Shown piece by piece: positions 25,194 to 34,224 of a DNA stretch of 64,000 bases. Every line of letters starts with the position of its first letter. Position 1 is the stretch's first letter. The stretch is from Agrococcus jejuensis (GTDB lineage Bacteria > Actinomycetota > Actinomycetes > Actinomycetales > Microbacteriaceae): contig NZ_LT629695.1 in the NCBI RefSeq assembly GCF_900099705.1, forward strand, positions 620,001 to 684,000, written 5' to 3'. The position numbers and the translations under genes were made by a program. Under the pieces are notes generated by a model. The model saw only the letters and a list, made by a program, of their open reading frames with translations, was not told the origin of the DNA and did not search any database.

Positions 25194-26206
25194 GACTTGG
25201 CCGTCACGTGCTCGGTGAGGGCGGGGATGATGCGCTCGCCGTAGAGGCGCAGCGTCTCCTCCTTGTCGTCGTGCATGACGTACGCCGCGAACTGGTCGAC
25301 GCCGATGTCCGACAGCGCCTTGAGCTTCGCGATGTGGTCGTCGACGGTGCCGAGGATGCAGAAGCGGTCGACGATCTCGTCGGGCACGAAGTCGACGTGG
25401 TCGTTCTCGGCGCGGCCGTGGCTGTTGTAGTCGTAGCCCGTGCGGCCCGCGATGTAGTCGGTGAGCGCCTGCGGCACGGCGCCGGAGTCGCCGTAGCGGG
25501 CCACGATGTCGGCCACGTGATTGCCGACCATGCCGCCGAACCATCGCGACTGGTCGCGCTGGTCCACCAGGTCGTCGCCGACGAACGCCGGGGCCGCGAC
25601 GCAGATCGTGATGTCGTCGGGGTTCCGGCCCACGTTCACGGCGGCATCTCGCACGGCCTGGATCATCCACCTCGCGATGTCGACGTCGGCGAGCTGCAGG
25701 ATGAACCCGTCGGCCACCTCGCCCGTGAGCTGCAGCGCCTTCGGCCCGTACGCCGCGACCCACACCTCGAGCTCCGAGCCCTTCGACCACGGGAACTGCA
25801 GGCGCGAGCCGTTGTACTCGACGGCGCGCGACGAGCCGAGCTCGCGGATGACGTGCACGGCATCGCGCAACGTGGCGAGGGTCGTCGGGGCGCCGTTCGT
25901 GACGCGCACCGCCGAGTCGCCACGGCCGATGCCGACGACCGTGCGGTTGCCGTACATCTCGTTGAGGGTCGCGAACACGCTCGCCGTCACGGTCCAGTCG
26001 CGCGTCGCGGGATTCGTGACGAACGGTCCGACCGTGACCTTGCGGGTCGCGCCGAGGATGGCGGAGTGGATGACGTACGGCTCCTGCCACAGCAGGTGGC
26101 TGTCGAACGTCCACACGTGGCTGAACCCGTGCGCCTCGGCGAGCTGCGACAGCTGCACGACGCGCGCCGAGGGCGGGTTGGTCTGGAAGACGGCTCCGAA
26201 GTCCAT
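25190..26206 (-). CDS. Luciferase-like, F420-type oxidoreductase in pyrimidine cluster
   Basis: A 338-residue TIM-barrel protein of the luciferase-like monooxygenase superfamily. The N-terminus MDFGAVFQTNPPSARVVQLS, the FDSHLLWQEPYV segment and VVGIGRGDSAVR match a subgroup related to methylene-tetrahydromethanopterin reductase (F420-dependent) that I recall being found beside dihydropyrimidinase genes. It could use F420H2 or FMNH2 to reduce or oxygenate a heterocycle. No dihydropyrimidine dehydrogenase gene is present nearby, so it may supply the missing first step. That reaction is an inference. Confidence 0.82.
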   Translation of the reverse strand: MDFGAVFQTNPPSARVVQLSQLAEAHGFSHVWTFDSHLLWQEPYVIHSAILGATRKVTVGPFVTNPATRDWTVTASVFATLNEMYGNRTVVGIGRGDSAVRVTNGAPTTLATLRDAVHVIRELGSSRAVEYNGSRLQFPWSKGSELEVWVAAYGPKALQLTGEVADGFILQLADVDIARWMIQAVRDAAVNVGRNPDDITICVAAPAFVGDDLVDQRDQSRWFGGMVGNHVADIVARYGDSGAVPQALTDYIAGRTGYDYNSHGRAENDHVDFVPDEIVDRFCILGTVDDHIAKLKALSDIGVDQFAAYVMHDDKEETLRLYGERIIPALTEHVTAKS

Positions 26207-26219
26207 GGCTCCCCCTCCC

Positions 26220-27656
26220 CTACGCCAGGTACTGCGACAGGCCGCGCTTCACGAAGCGCCCGTCGCCCTTGGATCCGAGGTACTCGCCACCGTCGACGAT
26301 GACCTTGCCGCGCGCCATGACGGTGTCGACGTGGCCGTCGATCTCGAACCCCTCCCACGCGGAGTGATCCATGTTCATGTGGTGCGTCTCGTCGACGCCG
26401 ATCGACGTGTGCCCGTTCGGGTCGTAGAGCACGATGTCGGCGTCGGCGCCGGGCTGGATGACGCCCTTCCTCCCGTACATGCCGAACATGCGCGCCGGCG
26501 TCGTCGACGTGAGCTCCACCCAGCGCTCGAGGGTGATGCGGCCCGTCACGACGCCCTGGTACATGAGATCCATGCGGTGCTCGATCGAGCCGATGCCGTT
26601 CGGGATGGCGCGGAAGTCGGTGAGGCCGAGCTCCTTCTGGTCCTTCATGCAGAACGGGCAGTGGTCGGTCGACACCATCTGGATGTCGTTCGTGCGCAGC
26701 GCCTGCCACATGTGGTCCTGGTGGCCCTCCTCGCGGCTGCGCAGCGGCGTCGAGCACACCCACTTCGCGCCCTCGAAGTCGCCCCACTCGCTGCCGCGCG
26801 CGCCCAGCTGCTCCTCGAGCGAGAGGTACAGGTACTGCGGGCACGTCTCGCCGAAGACCTGCTGGCCCTGGTCGCGCGCCCACGCGAGCTGCTGCACCGC
26901 CTGCTTCGCGCTCACGTGCACGACGTAGAGCGGTGCGCGCGTGTAGTTCGCGAGCATGATCGCCCGGTGCGTCGCCTCCTCCTCCATCTGCCACGCGCGG
27001 GCGATGCCGTGGAAGTACGGCGCCGTCTTGCCCTGCGCGACCAGCTGCTCGGCGATGACGTCGATCGCTGGGCCGTTCTCGGCGTGCATCATCGTCATGA
27101 GCCCGGTCTCGGCCGACACCTGCATGGCCTTGAGGATCTGCGCGTCGTCGGAGTAGAAGACGCCCGGGTAGGCCATGAAGAGCTTGAAGCTCGAGATGCC
27201 CTCGTCGACCAGCCCGCGCATCGCCTGCAGCGAGTCGTCGTCGACGCCGCCGACGATCTGGTGGAAGCCGTAGTCGACGGCGCACTCGCCCGCCGCGAGC
27301 TCGTGCCACGCGGCGAGGCCGTCCTGCAGGCGCTCGCCCGTCTTCTGCACCGCGAAGTCGACGATGGTCGTCGTGCCGCCCCACGCCGCGGCGCGCGTGC
27401 CGGTCTCGAACGTGTCCGACGCGAACGTGCCGCCGAACGGCAGCTGCATGTGCGTGTGCGCGTCGATGCCGCCCGGGATGACGTACCTGCCGGTCGCGTC
27501 GATCACGCGATCGACGGATGCGGCCAGGTCGTGCCCGAGCAGCGTGGAGCCGGGCGCGAGCACGGCCCGGATGGTCTCGCCGTCGACGAGCACGTCGGCG
27601 GGCGCACGGCCCGTCGACGAGACGACGGTGCCGCCGGTGATGAGCGTCGTTGCCAT
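26220..27656 (-). CDS. hydA: Dihydropyrimidinase / D-hydantoinase
   Basis: A 478-residue binuclear-metal cyclic amidohydrolase that opens 5,6-dihydrouracil, dihydrothymine or hydantoins. The metal-binding DAHTHMQLPFGG (about residue 58), carboxylated lysine in SFKLFMAYPG (about 152), MMHAENG, and TDHCPF are all intact, followed by the RMDLMYQGVVTGRI substrate-loop region. It gives N-carbamoyl-beta-amino acids, the substrate of the adjacent nitrilase-family enzyme. It lies 14 bases after that gene and just before the oxidoreductase, all in one operon. Confidence 0.95.
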   Translation of the reverse strand: MATTLITGGTVVSSTGRAPADVLVDGETIRAVLAPGSTLLGHDLAASVDRVIDATGRYVIPGGIDAHTHMQLPFGGTFASDTFETGTRAAAWGGTTTIVDFAVQKTGERLQDGLAAWHELAAGECAVDYGFHQIVGGVDDDSLQAMRGLVDEGISSFKLFMAYPGVFYSDDAQILKAMQVSAETGLMTMMHAENGPAIDVIAEQLVAQGKTAPYFHGIARAWQMEEEATHRAIMLANYTRAPLYVVHVSAKQAVQQLAWARDQGQQVFGETCPQYLYLSLEEQLGARGSEWGDFEGAKWVCSTPLRSREEGHQDHMWQALRTNDIQMVSTDHCPFCMKDQKELGLTDFRAIPNGIGSIEHRMDLMYQGVVTGRITLERWVELTSTTPARMFGMYGRKGVIQPGADADIVLYDPNGHTSIGVDETHHMNMDHSAWEGFEIDGHVDTVMARGKVIVDGGEYLGSKGDGRFVKRGLSQYLA

Positions 27657-27670
27657 CGTGTCCCTCTCCC

Positions 27671-28519
27671 CTACGGCTGCGCGATCCGCGTGTACGAGTC
27701 GGGGCGGCGATCCCGGTAGAACTGCCAGTCGTCGCGCATCTGCTGCACCATGTCGAGGTCGAGGTCGCGCACGAGCAGCTCCTCGTGCTCGCCCGAGCCG
27801 CGCTCGCCCACGAAGTTGCCGCGCGGGTCGATGACCTGGCTCGTGCCGTAGAAGTCGACGGCGAGGTCGCCGTACTCGTTGTCCTCGCGGCCGACGCGGT
27901 TGGGCTGCAGCACGAAGTAGCCGTTCGCGACCGCGGCGGCGGGGCCCTCGACCTCCCAGAGGCGGTTCGAGAGACCGGGCTTCGTCGCGTTGGGGTTGAA
28001 CACCATGTGGGCGCCGTTCAGGCCCAGCTCGCGCCACCCTTCCGGGAAGTGCCGGTCGTAGCAGATGTACGTGCCGACCTTGCCGACGGCGGTGTCGAAG
28101 ACGGGATACCCCTGGTTGCCGGGGCGGAAGTAGAACTTCTCCCAGAACCGGTCGAGATGCGGCAGGTGGTGCTTGCGATACGTACCGAGGATCGAGCCGT
28201 CGGCATCGACCACGACGGTCGTGTTGTAGTACACGCCCGTCTGCTCCTCCTCGTAGATCGGCAGGATCGTCACCATGCCGAGCTCCTTCGCGATCGCGGC
28301 GAAGCGCTGCACGATCGGGCCGTCGACCGGCTCGGCGTAGCGGTAGTACTTCTGGTCCTGCGTGATGCCGAAGTAGGGGCCGTAGAAGAGCTCCTGGAAG
28401 CAGATCACGTCCGCACCCTGCTCGGCCGCCTCGCGTTGGAACGCCTCGTGGCGATCCAGCATGGACTCCTTGTCGCCCGTCCACGTCGTCTGGGTGATGG
28501 CTGCTCTGACCGTGGTCAC
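27671..28519 (-). CDS. Nitrilase-superfamily beta-ureidopropionase / N-carbamoyl amino acid hydrolase
   Basis: A 282-residue carbon-nitrogen hydrolase. The Glu-Lys-Cys triad is visible: VICFQELFYGPYFG, YRKHHLPHLDRFWEKFYFRP, and YICYDRHFPEGWRELG. The YFG and FYFRP segments match beta-ureidopropionases, which split N-carbamoyl-beta-alanine to beta-alanine, CO2 and ammonia. It is the first gene of the minus-strand catabolic operon, so the promoter should lie in 28520-28690. Confidence 0.93.
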   Translation of the reverse strand: MTTVRAAITQTTWTGDKESMLDRHEAFQREAAEQGADVICFQELFYGPYFGITQDQKYYRYAEPVDGPIVQRFAAIAKELGMVTILPIYEEEQTGVYYNTTVVVDADGSILGTYRKHHLPHLDRFWEKFYFRPGNQGYPVFDTAVGKVGTYICYDRHFPEGWRELGLNGAHMVFNPNATKPGLSNRLWEVEGPAAAVANGYFVLQPNRVGREDNEYGDLAVDFYGTSQVIDPRGNFVGERGSGEHEELLVRDLDLDMVQQMRDDWQFYRDRRPDSYTRIAQP

Positions 28520-28945
28520 GTGATCCTCCGCTCCCTTGCGTTGACTCTGAGGGTCGCGCGTTTCGCACGCGTTTCGCCAGGGTCACGATCCGGATCGTGA
28601 CGGATTCGTGCCCCGCGCTGCGGGATCCGCAGCATCCGTGCGCGGGCTGGAGGCGACGGCTCCCCAGCAGAGGGGTGCGCTCCAATGACCGGCCCTTGAG
28701 GTGCGAGCGAAGCGAGCCTCGAAAGGGTCACGCAGATCGGGTCGGCTCCTTTCGAGGCTCACTCCGTTCGCACCTCAAGGAGCGGTTGGAGAGGCACGCT
28801 CGGTAACGCCAGCGAACTGCGGTGAGAGCAGTGGGGAGGGCACGGTGCGCTCCACGAACGCGACTAGGCTGATCCATGCGCCGGGCACCATCTCCGCGCG
28901 CGAACCCGATTCCCAGTTCGCGCCAGCATGCCCGGAAGGTCCCCG
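28520..28945. other. Divergent intergenic region with family A repeat
   Basis: A 426-base gap between the catabolic operon (-) and the F420-0 importer (+). It must hold both promoters and contains repeat family A copy 3 in its middle. I see no credible gene, and no clear -35/-10 pair. Confidence 0.6.
28690..28786. repeat. Extragenic palindromic repeat family A, copy 3
   Basis: Unit ggcccttgaggtgcgagcga onward (to about 28727) faces unit cctttcgaggctcactccgt onward (28748-28786). Unlike copies 1 and 2 it lies between divergent genes, so it cannot be only a terminator. Confidence 0.85.
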
Positions 28946-29920
28946 ATGCGCCGCTCCATCCCCGCCGTCGCCCTCGTCGCCGCCCTCGCCCTCGCAGGGT
29001 GCTCGTCGGCCGACGCCCCCGCATCCTCGTCGTCGCCCGCGCCGACCGCATCCGCCGACGCCGGCGTCACCGTGTCGAACTGCGGCTTCGACGCCACGTT
29101 CGAGACGCCGCCCGAGCGCATCGTCACGATCAAGTCGACGACGACCGAGGCGCTCATCGCGCTCGGCCTCGGCGACCGCATCGTGGGCACCGCCTTCCAG
29201 GACGGCCCGCTGCCCGACGGCCTCACCGTCGACGAGCCGCTGCCCGTCATCGACGAGCGGATGCCCGGCGCCGAGTCGGTGCTCGAGCTCGAGCCCGACC
29301 TCATCTTCTCGGGCTGGGAGTCGGCGTTCGCCGCCGACGCCGTGGGCACGCGCGACGAGCTCGCCGAGCTCGGCGTCGGCACCTACGTGTGGCCCACGGC
29401 GTGCATGAGCGCCGACGCGCCCACCGAGGTGACGTTCGACTCGATCGCCGCCGAGGTCGAGCAGCTCGCCGACATCTTCGACGCCGACGCGTCGGGCGTC
29501 GTCGCCGACCAGCAGGAGATGCTCGACGGCATCGTCGCCGACGACCGCGGCCTCTCGGCCCTGTGGTGGTCGTCGGGTACCGAGACGCCCTACGTGGGCG
29601 CCGGCCAGGGCGCGCCCGAGCTCATCCTCGAGACCGCTGGCCTCACGAACATCGCTTCCGACCTCGAGGGCGGCTGGGCGCCGTACGGCTGGGAGTCGGT
29701 GCTCGCCGCCGACCCCGACGTGCTCGTGATCGTCGACAGCGACTGGAACACCGCCGAGCACAAGATCGAGTACCTCGAGGCTGACCCGACGCTCTCGCAG
29801 CTCACGGCCGTGCAGCAGCACCGCTACGTCATCGTGCCGTTCGCGGCGTCGGAGGCCGGCGTGCGCACCGCCGAGGCTGCGCAGTCGGTGGCGCTGCAGG
29901 TCTCCGAGATCGAGCTCTGA
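28946..29920 (+). CDS. Putative F420-0 ABC transporter substrate-binding lipoprotein
   Basis: A 324-residue helical-backbone (FecB/BtuF-type) binding protein. Signal peptide with lipobox ALAGC, then NCGFDATFETPPERIVTIKS, EALIALGLGDRIVGTAFQDG, VLELEPDLIFSGWESAF, and a C-terminal half with LWWSSGTETPYVGAGQGAPE. This pattern, with FecCD permease and ATPase genes in the same order, matches the actinobacterial cassette proposed to import F420-0 where only CofE is retained. GGAAGG 6 nt upstream selects ATG 28946 over an ATG at 28928. A siderophore or cobalamin importer is the alternative. Confidence 0.82.
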   Translation: MRRSIPAVALVAALALAGCSSADAPASSSSPAPTASADAGVTVSNCGFDATFETPPERIVTIKSTTTEALIALGLGDRIVGTAFQDGPLPDGLTVDEPLPVIDERMPGAESVLELEPDLIFSGWESAFAADAVGTRDELAELGVGTYVWPTACMSADAPTEVTFDSIAAEVEQLADIFDADASGVVADQQEMLDGIVADDRGLSALWWSSGTETPYVGAGQGAPELILETAGLTNIASDLEGGWAPYGWESVLAADPDVLVIVDSDWNTAEHKIEYLEADPTLSQLTAVQQHRYVIVPFAASEAGVRTAEAAQSVALQVSEIEL

Positions 29921-29949
29921 CGCGCTGACGCTCTGACGGCGGTTCTCGG

Positions 29950-30972
29950 GTGCGGATGACGGCGAGGCGCCGACGCGTCGCGATCGGCGCGATCGTGCTC
30001 GGCGTCGCGACGCCCGTGCTCGCCACGTTCGCGGTCGTCTTCGGCGCCGCCGACCTGTCGTTCGGCGACGTGTGGGCCACGATCGGTGCGCACCTCGGCA
30101 TCGGCCAGCCGGTGCTCACGCCCATCGAGGACGGCATCGTGTGGCAGCGGCGCGTGCCGCGCGTGCTGGTCGCCATCGCCTGCGGCGCGGGCCTCGCGGT
30201 GTGCGGCGCCGTCATGCAGTCGGTCACGCGCAACCCGCTCGCCGACCCGTACCTCCTCGGCCTGTCGTCGGGCGCATCCCTCGGCGCCGTGTGCGCGCTG
30301 CTGCTCGGCATCGCCGTGCCGCTGCCCATCGCGGCGTTCGCGGGCGCGGCGCTCGCCCTCGCGATGACGGTCGGGCTCGCGACCGCCATCGGGCAGGTGA
30401 CGCCGACGCGCACGGTGCTCGCGGGCCTCGCAGTGTCGTCGATGCTCGGCGCCGTCACGAGCCTCATCATCTTCTGGACCGTGACCGGCGACTCGTATCG
30501 CGAGATCCTCGGCTGGCTCATGGGCACGCTCGCCGCCGCCCGCTGGCCGGCCGTGTGGCTCACGTGGGCGGGCCTCGTCGTGATCGTGGTGCCGATCGTG
30601 CTCGTCGCCAGGCGTCTGGATGCGTTCGCGTTCGGCGACCGGCACGCGGCGTCGCTCGGCATCCACCCGGGTCGCACGCGTCTGCTGCTGCTCGGCGCGA
30701 CGGCGCTGCTCACCGGCATCCTCGTGTCGGTGTCGGGATCGATCGGCTTCGTGGGGCTCATCGTGCCGCACGCCGTGCGGCTGCTGACGGGGCCGGGCCA
30801 TCGGGCGCTGCTGCCGCTCGCGGCGCTCGCGGGCGGCATCGTGCTGCTCGTCGCCGACACGATCGCGCGCACGGCGTTCGAGCCGCGCGAGCTGCCCGTC
30901 GGCATCGTCACGGCGCTCGTCGGCGCGCCCGCGTTCGCGCTCATCCTGCTGCGGCAGCGGAGGTCGGCATGA
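29950..30972 (+). CDS. Putative F420-0 ABC transporter permease (FecCD family)
   Basis: A 340-residue permease with about ten helices of the FecCD/BtuC family: VWQRRVPRVLVAIACGAGLA, AVMQSVTRNPLADPYLLGLS, and a late GSIGFVGLIVPHAVRLLTGP, all signature segments. The GTG at 29950 and an ATG two codons later are both possible starts. The downstream ATPase overlaps it as ATGA. Confidence 0.88.
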   Translation: MRMTARRRRVAIGAIVLGVATPVLATFAVVFGAADLSFGDVWATIGAHLGIGQPVLTPIEDGIVWQRRVPRVLVAIACGAGLAVCGAVMQSVTRNPLADPYLLGLSSGASLGAVCALLLGIAVPLPIAAFAGAALALAMTVGLATAIGQVTPTRTVLAGLAVSSMLGAVTSLIIFWTVTGDSYREILGWLMGTLAAARWPAVWLTWAGLVVIVVPIVLVARRLDAFAFGDRHAASLGIHPGRTRLLLLGATALLTGILVSVSGSIGFVGLIVPHAVRLLTGPGHRALLPLAALAGGIVLLVADTIARTAFEPRELPVGIVTALVGAPAFALILLRQRRSA

Positions 30973-31745
30973 GCGGCGGTCTCGCGACGCAGGGGCTCGT
31001 CGTCGAGGTCGACGGCACGCGCATCCTGCATGGGATCGACCTCGCGGTGCCCTCGACGGGGCTCACGGCGCTCGTCGGGCCGAACGGGTCGGGCAAGTCG
31101 ACGCTGCTCCGGCAGCTGACCGGCGTCGAGTCGCCCACCGCCGGCGCCGTGCTGCTCGACGGCGGCGACCTGCACGCGCTCGGTCGCCGCGAGCGTGCCC
31201 GCCGCATCGCCGTCGTCGAGCAGGAGGCGGCGAGCGAGCTCGCGCTCACGTGCCTCGAGGTCGCGCTGCTGGGGCGCATGCCGCACCAGGGCCTCCTCGG
31301 GTCGACGAGCCGCGAGGATCGACGCGTGGCCGAGGATGCGCTCGAGCGCGCGGGGGCGTCGGCGTGGGCGGATCGGTCGTTCGCGTCGCTGTCGGGCGGC
31401 GAGCGGCAGCGGGTGCGGCTCGCGGCAGCGCTCGCGCAGGAGCCGAGCATCCTCGTGCTCGACGAGCCGACGAACCACCTCGACGTGCGCGCGTCGCTCG
31501 AGACGATCGCGCTGCTGCGGTCGCTGGCCGACGACGGCGTCACGGTGATCGCGGCGCTGCACGACCTGACGCTCGCCGGCTGGGCCGACCACGTGGCGCT
31601 GCTCGCCGACGGCCGCCTCGCGGCGGCGGGTCCGGTGGCGGAGGTGCTGACGGCCGAGCGCATCGCCGCCGTCTACGACGTGCGCGCCCACGTGGGCCCC
31701 GACCCCCTGACGGGCAGGCTCGCGGTGACGGTGGCCCTCCCCTAG
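30969..31745 (+). CDS. Putative F420-0 ABC transporter ATP-binding protein
   Basis: A 258-residue ATPase of the FepC/BtuD type: Walker A GPNGSGKSTLLRQL, Q-loop VEQEA, signature SLSGGERQRVRLAAALAQ, Walker B ILVLDEPTNHLDVRA, and AALHDLTLAGWAD. It completes the importer cassette. Predicted ligand F420-0 rests on cassette architecture plus cofE at 36.3 kb; the ATPase alone cannot distinguish substrates. Confidence 0.88.
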   Translation: MSGGLATQGLVVEVDGTRILHGIDLAVPSTGLTALVGPNGSGKSTLLRQLTGVESPTAGAVLLDGGDLHALGRRERARRIAVVEQEAASELALTCLEVALLGRMPHQGLLGSTSREDRRVAEDALERAGASAWADRSFASLSGGERQRVRLAAALAQEPSILVLDEPTNHLDVRASLETIALLRSLADDGVTVIAALHDLTLAGWADHVALLADGRLAAAGPVAEVLTAERIAAVYDVRAHVGPDPLTGRLAVTVALP

Positions 31746-31754
31746 CGTCCCCAG

Positions 31755-31912
31755 CAGCTGGTCGAGGAGGCCGCAGCCGCAGGCTGCAGCCGTCACGAGA
31801 CCACGCGACGTGCCCGCCCGACGCGACCACGAGCGTGGCCGGGCAGGAGCCGCGCTCGCGTGGTCTCGTGACGCGGGCTCGCCCAGGGGCTCGCGCGCTC
31901 CTCGACCAGCTG
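31755..31912. repeat. Extragenic palindromic element family B, copy 2 (about 158 bp)
   Basis: It has the same outer ends (cagctggtcgaggag / ctcctcgaccagctg), inner GTCACGAGACCACGCGACGTG and complement, and the same total length as 11345-11502. The left arm differs where copy 1 has GCGCGCGAGCGCAGCGAGC (here GGCCGCAGCCGCAGGCTGC). It lies between converging genes. Confidence 0.9.
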
Positions 31913-31941
31913 GCGGGACGGCACCGCCGCAGTCGGCTCGG

Positions 31942-34224
31942 TCAGACCAAGGCGTCGTCGTCGGACCTGTCCCGGCGCCAGACGCGGATGAGGCTCGGCG
32001 GGGCGAGGGCTCGCAGCAGGCGCTCGCTGCGCGGGATCGTGCGGCGGATGCCCACGATCACCGCGCGCGCATCCTTGCCGTGCGCCGTCGACGGCTCGCC
32101 CGCGAACCGCTCGCGCTCCGCCGCGTCGCGCAGCCGCTCGAGCGCATGCCGCTCCCGGTCGCGCAGCGGCAGCGCCGCGACGGCCGCCGCGATCTCGCCC
32201 GGCGTGCGCGACGTCGGCACGCGGTGCCCTGCATCCGCGAGCGTCGCCTGCACCTCCCACAGCGCACCGCCGGCGCCCTCGGCGATGCGTCGCCGGCGCA
32301 GCACCTCGCGCACCGTCGCCGGCGTCACGAGCACGAGCAGCAGCGCCAGCACGACGAGCGCGGGCCGCAGCGCGCGATCCCAGCGGATCGACTCCCCGGG
32401 CGCCGGCGGTCCCGTCGCGGTCGGCACGGCCCCCGGGTCGGCCGACGTCGACGGGCTCGGCGACGCCGACGGGCTCGCGCTCGGCGACGGCGCCACCGCT
32501 GTCGGCGACGGCAGCGTCGGCTGCTCCGTCGCGCCCGCGTCGTCGTCGTCCTCCGCCGACGCGACCGTGCCGCCCGAGGCGATGCCCGGCGTCGTGTCGA
32601 ACGGCACCCAGCCGTAGCCGTCGAACCACAGCTCCGCCCACGCGTGCATGTCGTTCGTCGACACCGTGTACGTGCCGTCGGCCTGCGGATCCGTGCCCGG
32701 CAGGAACCCCACCGAGATGCGGGCGGGGATGCCGGCAGCGCGCGAGAGGATCGCGGTCGCCGACGCGTAGTGCACGCAGTAGCCCGAGCGCGCATCCATG
32801 AACCGTTCGAGCGCCGACCACTGGCCGCCGCTCGTCGTGCCGAAGCCCTGCAACGGCACCGTCTCGGAGTAGTCCCACGACCCGTCGGTCATGTACGCCT
32901 CGATCTGCTGCGCGCGCTCGAGCGGCGCGGCGTCGGCGTCGACGATCTCGCCGGCGAGGTCCGCGAAGAACGCGGCGTCGTCGGGCACCTCGAGCGCCTC
33001 CTGCGCACCCGTCGAGTCGGGCGACTCGCCCTCGGGGATGGGCGTGGGGCGCACGCTCGCGACCGTGTAGGTCTGGTCGTTGAGCGACACGAGCCGCTCG
33101 GGGTCGGTGAAGCCGATCGACTGCGACGCCGGATCCCACCGCCACGTGCCCGAGAAGTCGGCCGTCGACGTCGCCTGCACCGGGATGGGCACGTTGCCGA
33201 TGAACGCGCGCCCGAGGGTGAACTGCGTCGTGATGGCGTCGCCCGACGCCGTCGCACCCATGTCCTCGAACGACGTCGTGAGGTCGCCGCGCTCCTCGAC
33301 GAAGCCGTCGGGACCGATGCCCTGCAGCGACGTGAGGCGCGTGAGCATGGGCAGGCCGTCGCTCGGGGTGTAGTCGAAGATGCGCACGGGCGATCCGCGC
33401 CGCAGGTCCTCGGCGAGGTCGATGCCCGTCGACAGCTGCGGCGGGCCCGACGCGATGCCGCCGCTCGCGGGCCCCTGCATCCATCGCGGCCACGCGATGT
33501 CGGCCTCGCGCGGTGCGGGCATGACCGCGGGCGCGACGATGGCCGCGAGCACCACGACGACGCCCGCGGCGAGCGCGCGCCGCCGCGACGGCTCGCGGCG
33601 ACCGAGCACGAGGAACGCCGTCATCGCGATCGCCGCCGGCACGAGCCGGATGGGGTCGAGCTCGATGCGGTACGCCATCGTCATGATCGCCGGCAGCAGC
33701 AGCGGCGTCGCCGCGAGGGCGGGCACGCCGAGCGCGAGCAGGCCGTCGACGAGGACCCACAGCAGCAGCGCCGCCAGCAGCAGCACGCCCACGACGTCGG
33801 GCGTCATCGGCACGGGCGGCCCGGGCGTGAACAGCAGCTGCGTCACGCCCTCGACGATGGATGCGCCGGACGCGGCGAGCGAGGCGCGCGTGGGGATGAG
33901 GCCGGCGATGGCCTCCTGCGGCGCCGTCGCGAGCGTGAGCCACGGCACGGCGACGAGCACGGCCGCGAGCGGCGCGAAGATGCCGGCGCCCAGCAGCCGC
34001 GCGATGGTCGTGACGCCGACGAGCGCGAGCACGAACGCCACGACGACCGTCTGCCAGCCGCCGTCGAGCAGGTCGAGCCACGGCACGAGCGACAGGCAGA
34101 TGCCGCCGGCCACGAGCAGCGCTCGCATGCCGATGCCCGCGACCTCGCTGCGATGCTGCGGCGCGCGGCGCTCCTCGACGGGCGCCTGCTCGACGGGCGC
34201 GACGAGCTCGGGTGCGCGGGTCAT
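31942..34224 (-). CDS. Transglutaminase-domain membrane protein (TgpA-like)
   Basis: A 760-residue protein. About eight N-terminal helices (residues 30-215) precede an extracytoplasmic transglutaminase-like domain with the Cys-His-Asp triad in DARSGYCVHYASATAILSRA, VSTNDMHAWAELWFDGYGW and PFDTTPG. A Pro/Ser/Ala linker (about 590-640), one more helix and a cytosolic tail (DUF4129-like position) follow. In other bacteria this protein is encoded with a DUF58 protein and a MoxR ATPase, as here; the trio is thought to act on cell-envelope proteins, mechanism unknown. Its start overlaps the DUF58 stop (ATGA). Confidence 0.9.
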   Translation of the reverse strand: MTRAPELVAPVEQAPVEERRAPQHRSEVAGIGMRALLVAGGICLSLVPWLDLLDGGWQTVVVAFVLALVGVTTIARLLGAGIFAPLAAVLVAVPWLTLATAPQEAIAGLIPTRASLAASGASIVEGVTQLLFTPGPPVPMTPDVVGVLLLAALLLWVLVDGLLALGVPALAATPLLLPAIMTMAYRIELDPIRLVPAAIAMTAFLVLGRREPSRRRALAAGVVVVLAAIVAPAVMPAPREADIAWPRWMQGPASGGIASGPPQLSTGIDLAEDLRRGSPVRIFDYTPSDGLPMLTRLTSLQGIGPDGFVEERGDLTTSFEDMGATASGDAITTQFTLGRAFIGNVPIPVQATSTADFSGTWRWDPASQSIGFTDPERLVSLNDQTYTVASVRPTPIPEGESPDSTGAQEALEVPDDAAFFADLAGEIVDADAAPLERAQQIEAYMTDGSWDYSETVPLQGFGTTSGGQWSALERFMDARSGYCVHYASATAILSRAAGIPARISVGFLPGTDPQADGTYTVSTNDMHAWAELWFDGYGWVPFDTTPGIASGGTVASAEDDDDAGATEQPTLPSPTAVAPSPSASPSASPSPSTSADPGAVPTATGPPAPGESIRWDRALRPALVVLALLLVLVTPATVREVLRRRRIAEGAGGALWEVQATLADAGHRVPTSRTPGEIAAAVAALPLRDRERHALERLRDAAERERFAGEPSTAHGKDARAVIVGIRRTIPRSERLLRALAPPSLIRVWRRDRSDDDALV

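Noticed and set aside
28946..31745. Siderophore or vitamin B12 importer
   Set aside because: Not excluded, but no siderophore or cobalamin genes are near, and cofE plus an F420-type enzyme are; the F420-0 assignment is preferred.
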